Positions 9,575 to 20,073 are shown, counted from the first letter of the stretch. The stretch: 64,000 nucleotides of DNA from Prorocentrum cordatum (GCA_963575745.1 CAUYUJ010014563.1:87501-151500); one strand, 5' to 3'. A program made the numbers and translations. The notes: generated by a model not told the origin, from the letters alone.

Positions 9575-11023
9575 ATGTATTGTCGAACGGGGGACATGCC
9601 AGCGATGCGATTTCTGCCCTCCAGCCGCGCGCGCCCACCTGCATGCAATGTCGAGAACACCCAGCCACCCAGCCACCCACAACTTGCAACACACAATGCA
9701 TTCCCAGCTGCTGGAGAAAGGCGAGATTCCAGAGAAGCTCAGGACGAATGTGGAACAGGCTTGGCGGGCTTCCTTCAACGCGCGCAATCGAAGATCGGAT
9801 GGATGCCCCATCCGCATCAGCTCCTCGCCCTGCACTACGCCGCGCCACGGGCCGCGGCAGAGCTTGAAACCGACGCCCCAGACAGCCCAGAGCCCTGCGC
9901 GAGACCGAGGAGCCTGGCCACCATACAACTCCACGCCGCTGCTCGCACTGCCGAGCGAAGCAACTTCGGCGCCAGACCACTCCTGAACGGCAACATCGAA
10001 TTCAGGCCCAATATACAGGATAACGGGAATCACGCCGCCCTGCACGAAGAGCACACCACGCCCGCGCTCGTCAACATCATACTCCGAGACGGCGACCAAG
10101 GGCGCGTCCGCTTTCCCGACCTGGCCGCCCTGTTCCGCTGGGCGCAGAGCCGGGCGGGCGAACCTCCCGCCGCCCCAGAAGGGCAGCCCGGGCCCTCTCA
10201 GCTCAGGGACGCGCCTCAACGACGGAGACACCGACCCGAACCCACCCTGGCCCGTCAGGCCCTGCCCCCCGACGGCGCTGGGGGGCCACTTCTTCGGCCC
10301 CTCGCCACGGTGCCAGACCTGCGGGACATGGACCGTGAAGGAGACCCTACCCCTAACGTCTGCACTGTATGTTTGCGCCTTCGGCATCCCCTTGGCGACG
10401 GGGAAGGGGGCCCGAACCCCGACGATGGCCTATCGGACAGCTCGTCGCACAGCTACGGCCCTCCACGAGGGCGGAAGGCCCCAGCGCACGACCTAGACCA
10501 GTCAGGCGACGACATAGTCTACCACCTGACGGCCGCTGCAAACTGGCACGCCCCCCGGGCCCACCTCGCCCACTCCTCTCCAGGCCCGGTGGACTACACT
10601 GTGACCTGGCGTGTCGGAGAACTACTCCGCGCCTGGCGGGCAGACCACGACAGCCCCGGTGACCCCCTCCGACCATGCGACCTCTCGGGCCTAAGAGCAG
10701 CGGATTCCCTTGCGAGGGACTCGAACCCTGGTTGCCCCGCGACATCACCGGCAGGGGACCCGAAGACCGCACGGCGCAGGAATCCTACGCAACGGACGGC
10801 GACGAATTCTCTGGCTTCCCAATGGGCGTCCCTGAATCAGAAGGGAAACAACACGCACCACACACAACAAACTACATGCAGAAACACGGAAACAACGTCG
10901 ATCCTCGAGCCTCAACCTTCGAACCTTGGTGTTCAACCCGCTGACGCACCGCCCTCAAATCTTCGATCCTCGAATCCTCGATCCACGAGCCTCAACCTTC
11001 AATCCTTTTTTTTTGCGTGGTAG
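9575..11023 (+). CDS. Long open frame, doubtful hypothetical protein
   Basis: A 482-codon plus frame through GC-rich DNA. The middle (about 9990-10700) reads somewhat like protein, for example NIEFRPNIQDNGNHAALHEE, VNIILRDGDQGRVRFPDLAA and a CTVCLRLRHPLGDGE stretch with one CxxC pair. The last 60 codons run through the CCTCGA-type minisatellite at 10895-11010, so the true end is probably earlier. The opposite strand is also open (10387-9566), which weakens the case, because GC-rich DNA keeps several frames open. No known domain is visible. I list it as possible only. Confidence 0.25.
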   Translation: MYCRTGDMPAMRFLPSSRARPPACNVENTQPPSHPQLATHNAFPAAGERRDSREAQDECGTGLAGFLQRAQSKIGWMPHPHQLLALHYAAPRAAAELETDAPDSPEPCARPRSLATIQLHAAARTAERSNFGARPLLNGNIEFRPNIQDNGNHAALHEEHTTPALVNIILRDGDQGRVRFPDLAALFRWAQSRAGEPPAAPEGQPGPSQLRDAPQRRRHRPEPTLARQALPPDGAGGPLLRPLATVPDLRDMDREGDPTPNVCTVCLRLRHPLGDGEGGPNPDDGLSDSSSHSYGPPRGRKAPAHDLDQSGDDIVYHLTAAANWHAPRAHLAHSSPGPVDYTVTWRVGELLRAWRADHDSPGDPLRPCDLSGLRAADSLARDSNPGCPATSPAGDPKTARRRNPTQRTATNSLASQWASLNQKGNNTHHTQQTTCRNTETTSILEPQPSNLGVQPADAPPSNLRSSNPRSTSLNLQSFFFAW

Positions 11024-11195
11024 AACGAATCGGTCCACTGTATATGCAGCGTGTGATGGCAGAGCTCGGTGGAGAGAGAGAGAGAGAGGGATGGGAAGAG
11101 GAGAGCCTCAACCTCCAATCCTTGAACCCTTCACCATCTTCGACCCCTCGAACCTTCGATCGTCGAACCTCGTCTTCGAAACAGTCCTCGAGCAC
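10895..11195. repeat. CCTCGA-type minisatellite, two blocks
   Basis: Blocks at 10895-11010 and 11105-11195 built of variants of CCTCGAACCTTCGATCCTCG, related to 4601-4830. A short GA-dinucleotide run (GAGAGAGAGAGAG) lies at about 11073-11087 between them. Confidence 0.75.
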
Positions 11196-11199
11196 CCGC

Positions 11200-11740
11200 G
11201 ACGGCGCAGCCGCCGCGCCGAGGCCACCCGAACTCTGCCGGTGGCTGGCGTCCCCCCCCCCCGGAGCAGGCTCCAGGCCGGGAGCGCCCGCCCGCCCTGG
11301 GCAGTCCGCCGGGAGCGGGCGGCAGGGGCCACGAGAGCTCGGCGGCGAGCCAGGGGGGAGTGCGAAGAAGGATCGGCTGCAGCCAACGCGCAGAACTCGA
11401 GCAGGGGATCGACAACTGAATTGACTGAATCCGAAATGGATTGTCTCGTCGAATCCAGGAACATGGCGTGCAATGTTCGTAGATCTGTACGAACAGTATA
11501 CGTATCTGGTTGTAGAGTCGACGAGGGGGGTGGATCAATGTTTCAGTTGATCCTGTACTCGAGTGGTAAAGATGCGCGGTAAGGGTGCAAGGGCCTGGGA
11601 AGGCCATGACGGCACTTTGCGAGTGGGGCCCGGCCAGCGAGAGTGGGCAAGGATGGGCCGAAGGGGAAGTCGGATGCAAGGCTAACCTTGGGAATTCTCT
11701 CATCCTTACAATGCGGGTTGACTGTACGCGCAAAATTGAC
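11200..11740. other. No gene recognised
   Basis: GC-rich to about 11400, then moderate-GC sequence. Open frames show no recognisable domain. Confidence 0.35.
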
Positions 11741-11745
11741 CCTGG

Positions 11746-11898
11746 GTAAGAGTGACCTTTGGTGCGCGGCTTTTCGGGGGTCGCGGAGATCAACCACAAG
11801 CGCGCAAGACGCTACTGCCGCATCGCGTTCGGCGATCGGGGGACCCCAGTAGGCCCGCACCAAAGGTCACTCTGGTGAAGGGTCACTCTTACGCGTAG
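11746..11898. mobile_element. Splice-ended inverted-repeat element, family 2, copy 1
   Basis: It begins CCCTGG then GTAAGAGTGACCTTTGGTGC and ends GGGTCACTCTTACGCGTAG. Read on the opposite strand, the right end is again GTAAGAGTGACC, so the termini are inverted copies. GTAAGAGT matches a strong 5' splice site and the right end closes in TAG, so the 153-bp element could be removed as a GT-AG intron. Copies with the same ends lie at 15598-15718 and 28205-28535. No coding capacity. Confidence 0.65.
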
Positions 11899-11904
11899 TC
11901 GAGA

Positions 11905-12050
11905 GAAGGCCTTCTCAGAAGGTGGCGGGACTTCTCAGAGGCACTCGCGCCTTCTGAGAGGTTTTCTGTGTCTTCGGGGAAGGCTCAGAAAACTTCTCAG
12001 AAGGCCAGAGGGCGTCCGAACCTTCTGAGAAGGCCTTCTCCTTCTCGCTT
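11905..12050. repeat. Cluster of TTCTCAGAA palindromes
   Basis: Repeated occurrences of CTTCTCAGAAGG and CCTTCTGAGAAGG variants over 145 bp. Each is close to self-complementary. Related motifs occur near 14765, 28097 and 29425-29520. I see no gene here. Confidence 0.6.
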
Positions 12051-12950
12051 CCCCCCGGGCGCGCCGCCGAAGAACGGCGCCCGTGCACCGTATCGTGTCT
12101 GGACTCCCTTCAGGCAAATCTTACATCTTAACGGGGATGTTGGCGCTGTCGTCGGCAGAATCACGTTTCGCAAAATCCAAACCATCAGCGACGACACGAT
12201 CCTCATGTTGGCCAGCATCGGCGGCGTGTCGGATCATGCGTTTCACAACGGAGCGCCGAGGACAGCGTTATGCCCGCTCCAACTCGGTACGGCGCATAGC
12301 GTTGGGTCCTGAGGGCCGGAAAAGCTGAGGCACCGTACCATTCCTTGGTCGAGGAGCGACGACGCCTCGGGAGGCGCCAACAAGGCACGGTGCACACGAG
12401 TCGTCCGCGGAAGGGGGAGCCTCTCGCGGGCGCGGGGAGGATGGCCAGGCGCGCCGCAGACAGGGGAGGGGAAGGAAGCCTGAAGGGATGGGGAGCCTCG
12501 ATCCTCGAGATTGCCTGGGGGTGGGTTCGGATGTTTTCGTCTGCCACTAGTTTCTCTCGCTGCGGGATGTCTTCCCGCAGCTGCGCCTCGTCGAGAGCTC
12601 TTCGGGGCTGCTCGAGTCGTCCCGCGCGGCCGCGGGAGGCCGGAGCTGTGGCCCGAAAACCATACAGTGGAGGCCAGTCCACAAGAAACCCAATCCTCAT
12701 ACCTCAGGACGTCCATTGATTTTTGGTGTGGGAACGTCACGCTTTCCATAGCAAAAACCAGCGAAACCCAAGAAACCCAGGGCACCCTGGAGGCAAGCAG
12801 GGTGTTTCTTGGGATGGGTCTTCACTGTACTTCCTCGCGTCGTGGAGGAAGCACGACGGGAGGTTCTGCTGCCTTTTCGGGCCTCCTGGGGCGCGCTCGG
12901 GGACATGGCTGGATAACCCCACGGGGTGCTGGCCGCAACGCGCCCGGGCC
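12051..12950. other. No gene recognised
   Basis: Mixed sequence with several open frames on both strands. None has a recognisable domain, and the overlapping frames on opposite strands argue against coding. A short CCTCGATCCTCGAG motif of the dispersed CCTCGA family is at about 12496. Confidence 0.35.
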
Positions 12951-12952
12951 CC

Positions 12953-13092
12953 AGGAGGAGGAGGAGGAGGAGGAGGAGGAGGAGCAGGAGCAGGAGAAGG
13001 AGGAGGAGCAGGAGAAGGAGGAGCAGGAAGAGGAGCAAGAGGAGCAGGAGCAGGAGCAGGAGGAGGAGGAGAGGAGGAGGAGGAGGAGATAT
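12953..13092. repeat. GGA/GCA-rich tract
   Basis: (GGA)n with interspersed AGCA and AGAA units. Long poly-Glu/Gln and poly-Leu frames here are artefacts. Confidence 0.9.
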
Positions 13093-13336
13093 GACAAATG
13101 CGGAGAAGGGAGGGCGAGGGAAGAGGGGGAGGGTGAAGGATGGCGCGGGAGGGAAGAGGCGGCAAGGGACCCTCGACCCTCGAACCTCTCGGAGGGAGCG
13201 CTGGGCGAGCGCGTCGCAGCGGGGGAGAAGGAAGGCGAGGGGGAAGGGGGGCAGCGGCGAGGTCTGGAGGTCTTGATCACGACTTCGGCCCCTGAGGCCG
13301 ACTTCGGGCCCCAGCGCTGTTGCAAAAGCGAGGGCG

Positions 13337-13379
13337 GATGGTGAGGATGATGATGAGGATGAGGATGAGGATGAGGATG

Positions 13380-13450
<71 letters not shown>

Positions 13451-13490
13451 CATGATGATCATGATGATCATGATGATCATGCTGATCATT
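13337..13490. repeat. GAT trinucleotide and GATCAT repeat
   Basis: GATGAG units grade into pure (GAT)n and then into 12-bp GATGATCATGAT units with internal TGATCA palindromes. Poly-Met, poly-His and poly-Ile frames are artefacts. Confidence 0.95.
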
Positions 13491-13599
13491 GTGGCCAAAC
13501 GCCCACGAAGGCCGCACTCCCCGACAACGCACCAGTACTCAAAGCTGCAACCCCAACCCCCAACCCCCAGGGGAGAGGAGAAAGTCGTGAGCAAGACCA

Positions 13600-13920
13600 G
13601 TGGACCATCAAGTGTGTGGGAAAGAAGGAAGATGGCGAGCATGGAGGAGCAGGAGTAGGAGGGGGAAAGAGGAAGTATGATGATAAGGAGGAGGGAATAT
13701 GATGATAAGGAGAGGAGGATGGCGGAGGAGGGAGAAGCAGGGGGGTGGAGGATTAAGGATAGCGGATGGATGGGAAGGATAAGAATGCGGGAGGAGGAGG
13801 AGGAGGAGAATGAGGGAGGCGGATATACGAGGGGCGAGAAGGATGGAAGATGAAGATTGAGAAGCAGGAGGAGGAAGGTATATGAGAAGGATGAAGATGG
13901 AGGTACAGGAGGACGAAAAA
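13600..13920. repeat. Purine-rich degenerate repeat
   Basis: GGA, GAA and GGAT-rich sequence with a weak repeat of TATGATGATAAGGAG. No gene seen. Confidence 0.55.
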
Positions 13921-14990
13921 GAAGGGCCCCTCGTCACATTATACTGCCCCCAGGGCCGTTTGTGCAGGCGAGTGTTGGAGGAAGAGGTGGGGCCGTATTA
14001 TCAGGTCGTCTTCGCGAGGCCGAAGCACAAGGGAGGGCTGTCTTTTTTGAGGAAACTTGTAAGGCAAGGGAGCGGCCGCACTCTGTCATATACGTGTTCC
14101 CGTCTTCGCCACCGAGTCCTATGGTCTGCAAGCTTGCCAGTTTGATTCAGACGATGCGTTCTGGGCGTTCCTAAGCATACAGAGCTTCGTTCATTCATCC
14201 ATTGAAGCGTTATGTCAGCTTTACATGTACAAGGTTGGCGCCCGCTGCTGGTTCTCACAAAACTGAGCAGCCTGCGGGCATCCCATTCCCATCATCGCCA
14301 TTCATCACCATCATCATGAACTCACTTTCAATTTGGCATGGAGCGGGGATGCGGGGCGCGGATTATTGAGGCGCCTCCCCTTCGATGGGGGGAGGATATT
14401 TTAAGGTGCCCGAGCAGAGGGGGGGGCCCGGTTGTTTGAAGGTGGGGCAGTTTTGAAAGCGGGCATCGAGGGTGGGACAAAAAGATGCCGATATCGCTAC
14501 TCCCTGGATATTTCTCCCGAAGTGCGTTCTGATCTGAAAAGTTATCGAGGGAGGAGGGCCCCCCCAAGGAAGCCCGAAAGAGCGAAGGCGAAGGAAGGGT
14601 GGCGCTATCGGCATTTTTCCCGCAGATCCGACGATGTGACTTTGCAAGATGCAGACCCAGGAGCCTGAACCAGCTCTAAGACGAAGCCAGAACGAGGAAA
14701 ACATCGGGTGAGGATACATGGAGAATCTCTGTGGTCTGGCGGCTCTGGAGGATATTTCGGCCGCAGAGGCCTTCTCAGAGCGTCCCGGAATGCTCTGAGA
14801 GCGTTCCGAGACGCTCTGGAACGGATTCATCCTCGTCCTAGCCCCGTCCGAAGTTGTACAGTGCCATTTTGCCGCCCCCGTTTCATTTTTAATTGATGGG
14901 GCCCAAAAGATGGCCCCCAGATGCCCAAACTGGGGAACACAAGCAAGAATTGACCCAAACAATCCTTCGGATGTCCAGGTCTCCTCCCCT
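13921..14990. other. No gene recognised
   Basis: Mixed sequence. A cluster of inverted motifs resembling GCTCTGAGAGC and GCGTTCCGAGACGC lies at about 14760-14825. Minus-strand frames overlapping 14363-15601 are long but low in complexity, with no domain. Confidence 0.35.
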
Positions 14991-14994
14991 AAGG

Positions 14995-15185
14995 AAGTTG
15001 GAGGAGGAGGAGGAGAAGGAGGAGGGGTAGCAGGAGGAGAAAGATGAACAGGAGGAGGACGAGACAGGGGCAGGAAGACAGAGGAAGAAGGAGCAGTATG
15101 GAGGAGTAGAAGAAGGAGAAAGAAGGAAAGAGGAGGATAAGATAGGGATGAGCAGGAAGATACGGGAAGGACGGAAGAGAAAAAG
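14995..15185. repeat. Purine-rich tract
   Basis: GGAGGA and AGAAGGA-rich sequence with no domain in any frame. Confidence 0.7.
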
Positions 15186-15349
15186 CACAGACCTCCGACG
15201 TCGTGTCCTCTTCGCAACCTGGCCACCGAAAGTCTCGCTATCTTCCCCCTGACCCGCTCTTCATCCCGAGACGTTATGGGACGCTCCAGTGACCTGGTGA
15301 AGGCCCCGGGGGACGACAATGGCCGAAACAACAATCCTGCTCTTCTCAC

Positions 15350-15530
15350 TACGCGAGGAGGTAAGGGGCTCATCAGCAAGAGGAGGATGGATGAGCAGGA
15401 TGGGGAGGAGGATGAGGAGGAGGAGAAATGAGGGAGGAACAGGAGGAGAGGGAGGACTGCAGGATGGAAAGGGAGGAACACACAGGAACAGGAGGACACA
15501 GGAAGGACAGAGGCTGGAGAAGGACGCGCG
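15350..15530. repeat. Purine-rich tract
   Basis: GAGGA and AGGAACA-rich degenerate repeats, similar in style to 14995-15185. Confidence 0.6.
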
Positions 15531-15597
15531 GCCACAGAGGTCCGGACCCCGTCCCCGGGGCCAATTCTTCGTCGACTACGCACAAGAATGGCCCTGG

Positions 15598-15718
15598 GCA
15601 AGAGTGACCTTTGGTGCGCGGCTTTTGGGGGGCGCGATGGGGTAAAAATAAAGCGCGCAGGCCGCTGCTAAGACACGCACCAAAGGTCACTCCAGCGAAG
15701 GGTCACTCTTACGCGTAG
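15598..15718. mobile_element. Splice-ended inverted-repeat element, family 2, copy 2
   Basis: It begins after CCCTGG with GCAAGAGTGACCTTTGGTGC (a GC-type donor) and ends GGGTCACTCTTACGCGTAG, the same termini as 11746-11898. The internal part is shorter, giving 121 bp. Both ends read as splice donors when viewed outward from either strand. Confidence 0.65.
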
Positions 15719-15814
15719 CCGATTTCGCCTCAGAGGCCGAAGCCGAAGAGACGACACGCCTGGACTAAAAATGCGCCGTCGGAGGCCTGGGTGAGTGATA
15801 GGGAACGTTGGGGG

Positions 15815-15965
15815 CGGGACTGGCTCAGGGGTAAACCATCGACCTGGCATCGGCGATACATCGCCGATCGACCGGCGATAGGGCCCCGATGGAAAATCCG
15901 CACGGACGCAGGCCCCTGTCGGCGATCAATGTGCGAGTGGGGGTCGATGCGCCCCCCCTGAGACT
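15815..15965 (+). repeat. Dispersed repeat, partner of 43540-43690
   Basis: It shares CATCGACCTGG, GGCGATACATCGCCGAT and GATCAATG landmarks in the same order with 43540-43690. It contains the palindrome GGCGATACATCGCC. No coding evidence. Confidence 0.5.
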
Positions 15966-16095
15966 CCCCCTCCCATCGTTGCCCCCCTGTGTGAAGAGGG
16001 AGGAGGAGATTGGAGGGAGGAGGAGGAGAAGATGGAGGAGATTGGAGAAGGAGGGATGCAGAAGAAGAAACAACTGCAATAAGCATAAACTTTTT

Positions 16096-16225
16096 GACGC
16101 TCCCCACGAAATTCTAGGATCGGCGCGCTGGACCCCCCTCCCTGGCGCGCGGAGCGAGCCAGGGGCGGCGCCAGAGGCGCCGCCAGCGGGGCCCGGCGCG
16201 GATCCAAGAAATCCGCATGGAGCGC
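16096..16225. mobile_element. Inverted-repeat element, introner-like family 1, copy B
   Basis: Left arm ends ATTCTAGGATCGGCGCG; right arm starts GCGCGGATCCAAGAAATCCG. Beyond these cores both flanks remain similar as inverted copies (left, read on minus: GTCAAAAAGTTTATGC then a pyrimidine run; right: GCCAAAAGGTTCTGCTC then a pyrimidine run). The whole unit may therefore be about 16050-16270, close to the 200-bp intron at 27035-27234. The centre CCTGGCGCGCGGAGCGAGCC is itself self-complementary. Confidence 0.6.
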
Positions 16226-16499
16226 CAAAAGGTTCTGCTCATGGCCTTTTTCTCTTCTTCCCCTTCGAGGACGAGAGTGGGAAGAGCAACAGCAGAACAA
16301 AAACCTGGAGGAGGGGGGGAGCCTACAGTGGAGACCCGGCGCAGGGCAGCGTGGGCACACTTTGTCCCAAGAGGCGCCCCGCGCCGGGCGCGCGCCGCCC
16401 CGGGGGGGAGGGCAGGGTCGCGGCCCCGTGGCGCGGGCGGCGCGCAGCCCCAGGCCCGGGAGCGTGCGCTCCCAGACTGTGGTCATAGCATCCTGCTCG

Positions 16500-16835
16500 T
16501 CCATCCCCTGTCCTCCTCCATCCTCCTCCTCCTCCTCCGGCCTCCTCCGTCCGCCAGATCCGCCGTTCCCTCTCCCTCCCCCTGCTACTCCCCTCTCCTC
16601 CGGCTCCTGCTGCTCCTCTGGCTCCTCATCCTCCTCCTCCTCCTCCGCCTCCTGCTCTTCCTCCTGCTCCTCCCTGCTCTGTCCTCCTTCTCCTCCATCC
16701 TCCTCTTCATCCTGCTGTTTCTCCTCCTCCTCTTCCTCCTCCTCCTCCTCCTCCTCCTCCTCCTCCCCCTCCTCCTCCCCCCCCCTCCTCCTCTTCCTCC
16801 TCCTCCTCCTGCTGCTGCTCCTCCTCCATTCTTTT
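16500..16835. repeat. TCC-rich tract
   Basis: (TCC)n with CTG, TCA and CCC interruptions over about 330 bp. No gene. Confidence 0.9.
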
Positions 16836-16973
16836 TCCATGCAAATAACTTCTCCCTGTCGCACCCCGAGGCCAGTCTTTAGGGCGGGCTGGGCGTTTCG
16901 CCGGAGATTTCCTGACCATCTATGACTCTGAAGCTTAAAAAGTGGCAACAGCTCCACAAATGGAGGGCGGGTG

Positions 16974-17380
16974 GTTTTCAAAATGTGGCTCTCGCCTGAG
17001 CGCCGCGCACATTCGTTTTAAACATGTGCACGAGTTTCACGGATTGAAAGATGCTCATTTTCAAAATGTGGCTCTCGCCTGAGCGCCGCGCACATTCGTT
17101 TGAACAAACTGCATGAGCTTCACGGATTGAGGGCGTGTGGTCTTCAAAATGTGGCTCTCGCCTTAGCGCCGCGCACATTCGTTTGAACAAACTGCATGAG
17201 CTTCACGGATTGAGAGCTGTTCCTTTTCAAAGTATGACTCTCGCATGAGCGCCGCGCACATTCGTTTAACAAACACTTGCAAGAGCTTCGCGGATTGACG
17301 GCGAGTGGTTTTCAAAATGTGGCTCTCGCCTGAGCACCACGCACATTCGTTGTAAAAAATGGCAAGAGTTTCACGGATTC
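16974..17380 (+). repeat. 83-bp satellite, five copies
   Basis: Five diverged copies of a unit of 82-85 bp. AAATGTGGCTCTCGCCTGAG recurs at 16981, 17064 and 17148 and, diverged, at 17230 and 17315. Each unit carries GCGCCGCGCACATTCGTT and ends near TTCACGGATTGA. The whole unit varies, with no invariant repeat separated by unique spacers, so this is a tandem satellite and not a CRISPR. Confidence 0.9.
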
Positions 17381-18119
17381 CCCTGATCAGCGTACCACAA
17401 ATTGTGTTTAGGAGAATTCAAGGTTATGCGGCATGCGGGTGCAGCAATTCTATTGATTCGCGGTGCTGAAATCCTAAGAATGGCGTTTTGTCACGATTCC
17501 GGATCGTCAAGACACAGCTGTCAGGTTGATCCGTGGCGTTGAAATCCCGAGCACAATGTTTGACATGCTTCAGGGTCTCCAAACGGTTGTCATCCAACGA
17601 GGCATTTCCCTCAATGAAAATGAACCGTTGTATGGGGCCAATGAAGAGGGAACCTGGAGAGAGGGTTTATTCCAACATCGCTGATGACTCTTGGGTTTGC
17701 ACTGGTCCTCCTCCTCCTCCTCCTCCTCCTCCTCCTCCTCCTCCTGAGACTGCAGCACCCAAGGGTTGCAATTGTTCGATCCTCGAGCTCCTCCCCAGCT
17801 TCGACATCCGGGAGCCGTCTGCGGCCTGCGACCCTGCAGACCATCAGAACTTGAGCCGGGCCGGCAAGCTGGCCCCAAGGAGCGTTTCGGCAAGGCTCGA
17901 GCTACACAGTGTTTTCCGTGTTGGTTTTGTTGTCGTTGTCCCTCGTTGTATCTTCGTCCCACTTTCGCTGCAGAACGACAACGAAATCAAAATGAAAACA
18001 TTCCACAAAACTGCTAAAACACCGTTCAGTTCGAGCCCTGCGTTTCAAGGTTTCCTCCACAATTTCCACGTCGGCGGATGTCGGCCGGCGGGGCCTCCGA
18101 ACCCATCTGATCTGGCCCC
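17381..18119. other. No gene recognised
   Basis: Moderate-GC sequence with a 40-bp TCC run at 17706-17745. An open plus frame (17533-18360) runs through the TCC run and the following GGA tract and shows no recognisable domain. Confidence 0.4.
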
Positions 18120-18359
18120 GCGAGGACGGCCTGAAGCATCAGGAGCAGGAGGGAATGGAGGTAGAAGAGGGTGTGGAGGACTGAGCATGACGAGGAAGAG
18201 GAGGAAGGAGGAGGAGGAGGGGGGAGGAGGGGGACAAGGAGGAGGAGGACGAAGAGGAGGAGGAGGAGGAGAAGGAGGAGGAGGAGGAGGAGGAGGAGGA
18301 GGAGGGAGGAGGAGGAGAAGGAGAGGAGGAGGAGGAGGAGGAGGAAGGGGGAGGAGGTG
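18120..18359. repeat. GGA tract abutting the Copia 3' end
   Basis: GGA-rich tract, densest at 18200-18357. It directly adjoins the truncated 3' LTR of the Copia element (18368-18442). A second GGA run adjoins the 5' LTR at 25093. Confidence 0.9.
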
Positions 18360-18367
18360 AAACAATG

Positions 18368-18442
18368 TGCGGATGATTTCGATATGAGGATGCTTTGCTG
18401 GGCTCGAAGCTCAAGCCGGTTGCGGGTCAAGGGATCGTAACA
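18368..18442 (-). repeat. Truncated 3' LTR of the Copia element
   Basis: 75 bp, about 90 percent identical by eye to 25017-25092. It starts TGTTACGATCCCTTGACCCG at the high-coordinate end and stops at ATCATCCGCA, where the TCC/GGA tract begins. Confidence 0.75.
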
Positions 18443-18764
18443 CCCCCCATCAGATGTGACACGGTTATACAGATGGGGCAGAGCTGTCTTAAAGCAGTGC
18501 ACGCGTACATACCACCATCAGCACTAGACCATACGTTTACTGATCGTGGCACAAAGAAGGATAAAACTAAAGAAATACCAGTGATCGCATGACGTCTTTG
18601 GAGGCACAGAAGCAATCTTCTGTTACATATGATAACCCCATGTCTCAATAAAAAAACCCGGTCCAACCGGTCAGCCACGATCCGGAGCCTCTGCCACACC
18701 GGACCTCGTTTGCAAATCGTTCGCATCAAGGCGAATATATTGCAGGATGTTTTGCTCCCTTTGC

Positions 18765-19022
18765 TCAGTAGTCAGAAGGGGGCTCGACCCTCTTGACACT
18801 GGCCTGGCTGCGGCTCGGGCTCGCGCTCGCAACCTTTAAAGGGGAACGGCTCCTGTCTTTGGCGTCATGCTCTGCTGCCCGATCCGCCGGTTTCGGTGGA
18901 GGCGGTGGCAGCGCAGACTTTGCGTCGACCCAAGCCTTTTCCGATGGGATGTCCGTCCAATCATTCTTGCAAAAACAAACCTTAATACTGCGATCGACGC
19001 CCTCTGCTGCTTCATGTGACAT
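18765..19022 (-). pseudogene. Copia polyprotein C-terminal tail
   Basis: Minus-strand open stretch downstream of RNase H, ending in a stop at 18767-18765. It reads VDRSIKVCFCKNDWTD, then a PPPPPKPADRAAEHDAK segment and a basic Ser/Arg-rich tail (DRSRSPLKVASASPSRSQ). It is separated from RNase H by stops and frame changes at 19023-19221. A basic C-terminal tail before the 3' LTR fits a polyprotein end, but I know no named domain for it. The 320 bp from here to the 3' LTR shows nothing further. Confidence 0.45.
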
Positions 19023-19221
19023 TTGTGTTTCGAATCAGTCACAAAGTGTTGTTTCATCCTGAATGACATGGTACCCAAAGCTTCACCACGAGAGTTCACT
19101 TGATATGATTTGGCAACCGCACAGTATGAAGTCAAAAACTCACGATTGGCGCGCGCAGCTTAAAAGGGTCTCGAGCCTGAACGACTACGTAAGATCGCTA
19201 CGCATAAATTCCAAGCCTGCA

Positions 19222-19947
19222 CTACAACGTAGACATCCTCGCTCTGTCAAAGTATTTCGATCCAATGTCTGAAATGTTGTCTGCTGCAATCACTTTGGAA
19301 ATATGTGCACGCTTTGACGGCACAAGTTGTTGTGCATGTATAAATTTAACTTCAACATTTTTCAACCTTCCTACGCCGAGTCTTGATGCTATGGCCCCGC
19401 CTGCGCTGCTGTCTGATTTTACATTGGCCGAGGTCTCATGCCCCAGCTCTTTGATCAACGATTGCGCATGTAGTGCCTCTGCGGCGCCGGAAGCTATAGC
19501 ATGTAGCTCGGCTTCCCCGCTGGATTTGGCGATCGCGCTCTGCGTGCGGCTGCAGTTACAAAGAACGCACGCGCCCCGCACCACAACTCCTGCTGATGTG
19601 CTCTTTCTCAGTTGCTGGCAACCTGCCCAATCAGAATCTAAATAAACAGTCACCTTGTCAAAAATCGAATCGTTCCTAAGATGCACATATGCATGTCTGG
19701 CCCCCTTCAAACACCTCACCAAATGCTTCAATGCACGAACATCACGTTGCGTGGGCGACGCAAGTTGCCTCGCAAACGCTTTCACTGAAAATTGGATGTC
19801 TTCTCGCCCCTGACAGATGAATTGCAATTTTCCCTCTGCGCACCTGTACATACGATGTCCAACCGCATCCAAGACCACGAAATCTTCCCCGACAGAGCCC
19901 ATTACATGAGGGGTGTCTTTCACACCATGTGTGCTTACAGGGTACAA
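19222..19947 (-). pseudogene. Copia RNase H domain
   Basis: One open minus-strand frame of 241 codons. It begins in the connection region with a tether-like LASPTQRDVRALKHLVRCLK, then YLDSDWAGCQQLRKSTSAG, which is the classic Copia RNase H start (DSDWAG with an acidic catalytic Asp). SSGEAELHAIASGAAEAL follows, supplying the catalytic Glu, then VKSDSSAGGAIASRLGVGR with the next acidic residue, and EVKFIHAQQLV near the end. This is the best-preserved domain of the element. It is broken off upstream from the RT fragment (20074-20530) by stops and frame shifts. Confidence 0.9.
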
Positions 19948-20073
19948 CGCAACGTGTTATAGATATTCAACGCGTCGCCCATAGATTTGTCTATTCGGAA
20001 AACATGAATACCACCGTTACAGTTCACTTACATCCGGCCGAGGTACTTAGTGGGAACCTCGCTGGTAAAGCAA

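Noticed and set aside
9566-10387. Minus-strand frame of 273 codons
   Set aside because: Shadow of the plus frame in GC-rich DNA; no domain on either strand makes it more credible.
10705-10760. tRNA-like GGGTTCGAGTCCC on the minus strand
   Set aside because: Only a T-arm-like sequence; no matching acceptor, D arm or anticodon arm could be found around it.
12511-13532. Plus frame of 277 and minus frame of 236 codons
   Set aside because: Dominated by GGA, GAT and TCC repeats; the non-repeat parts show no domain.
16974-17380. Possible CRISPR array
   Set aside because: The whole 83-bp unit is repeated with divergence; there are no unique spacers and the genome is eukaryotic.
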